Assembly (NCBI RefSeq): GCF_019192735.1
Contig: NZ_JAHTKP010000049.1
Location: forward strand, 1-56,375
DNA from: Kitasatospora aureofaciens
Lineage (GTDB): Bacteria; Actinomycetota; Actinomycetes; Streptomycetales; Streptomycetaceae
Length of the DNA stretch: 56,375 bases
Direction: 5' to 3'
A program made the position numbers and the translations under genes. A model generated the notes under the pieces. It saw nothing but the letters and a program-made list of their open reading frames with translations. It was not told the DNA's origin and ran no database searches. How positions within the stretch are numbered: position 1 is the first letter of the stretch; each line of letters opens with the position of its first letter. Below, piece by piece: positions 56,240-56,375 of this stretch.

Positions 56240-56375
56240 TCAGGCGCTGCGGGGAGGGCGGTGGCGCCGGGTGACCACCAGGATGGCCATGTCGTCGTTG
56301 CGTTTGCCCTCGGTCCAGTGGACGACGTCTTCGGTGAGGGCATCCACCACTGCATCGGGGTCACTGAACTGCCTG
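56240..56375 (-). CDS. SpoIIE/PP2C family phosphatase, C-terminal end (partial, 5' part off the window)
   Basis: The last 44 residues are visible: RQFSDPDAVVDALTEDVVHWTEGKRNDDMAILVVTRRHRPPRSA, then TGA. The RNDDMAILVVTR segment is the terminal Asp-Asp metal motif of SpoIIE-type PP2C phosphatases. It is convergent with the large SpoIIE sensor and differs from it in sequence, so it is a separate gene and not a duplicate. Confidence 0.75.
   Translation of the reverse strand, partial: RQFSDPDAVVDALTEDVVHWTEGKRNDDMAILVVTRRHRPPRSA

Overview
The window is high-GC DNA with GTG starts, many apparently leaderless genes, tandem SigB/F/G-type sigma factors, a two-domain geosmin synthase, rhomboid, WYL, MerR, TetR and Lrp regulators, and SpoIIE/HATPase regulatory phosphatases. 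This points to a streptomycete (Streptomyces or Kitasatospora). It is an inference from gene content; no rRNA or species marker is present. Very long reading frames opposite most genes are GC-rich shadows and were ignored.

Left end, 1-9575 (minus strand): eight genes form what looks like one operon for an extracellular aminosugar polymer, running off the left edge. In transcription order they are an Agd3/CE18-like secreted deacetylase, a PelF-like cytosolic GT4 polymerase, a large polytopic membrane protein, a LegB-like extended SDR dehydratase/epimerase, a sugar-1-phosphate nucleotidyltransferase, a second NAD-sugar epimerase, a spherulin-4 (GH135-like) protein and a GH114-like lipoprotein. 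This is the parts list of the fungal galactosaminogalactan cluster (Gtb3, Agd3, Sph3, Ega3, Uge3) combined with bacterial Pel logic, and it is the most interesting system here. A tyrosine phosphatase is transcribed divergently, and the region between them carries three TTACCAAC-containing repeats.

10.0-25.5 kb: ordinary chromosomal genes. These are two adjacent stress-type sigma factors, a Dabb protein, a 54-residue membrane microprotein, tRNA-Ser(CGA), tadA with its associated gene, upp, a LytR_C membrane protein, a conserved VapB-annotated protein, a TIM-barrel-like unknown, rhomboid, a PEBP protein with a translationally coupled leader peptide, a WYL regulator divergent from a DHA2 exporter, TetR divergent from a DUF4345 gene, and an HhH-GPD repair protein.

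26-36 kb: geosmin synthase, a VOC plus DinB pair, a MerR regulator with a 19-bp-spacer promoter driving a double alpha/beta-hydrolase fusion, AraC, VOC, and a proline-iminopeptidase-like hydrolase divergent from TetR.

36-56 kb: soluble and proton-pumping pyrophosphatases are followed by accessory DNA. Two same-orientation copies of the 3' half of tRNA-Ser(GGA) (39.4 and 52.9 kb) carry identical flanking motifs at identical spacing. They bracket 13.5 kb of redox, regulatory and detoxification genes (serine hydrolase, FAD monooxygenase, SARP/AfsR-like regulator, two oxidoreductases, GlxA regulator, MBL hydrolase, RibD-C reductase, Lrp, SMP-30) with several gene remnants. This looks like tandem island accretion at a tRNA gene that should lie to the right of the window. 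A shorter trace at 35.9 kb may mark a third junction. The window ends with a large SpoIIE/HATPase sensor and the tail of a second, convergent SpoIIE phosphatase.
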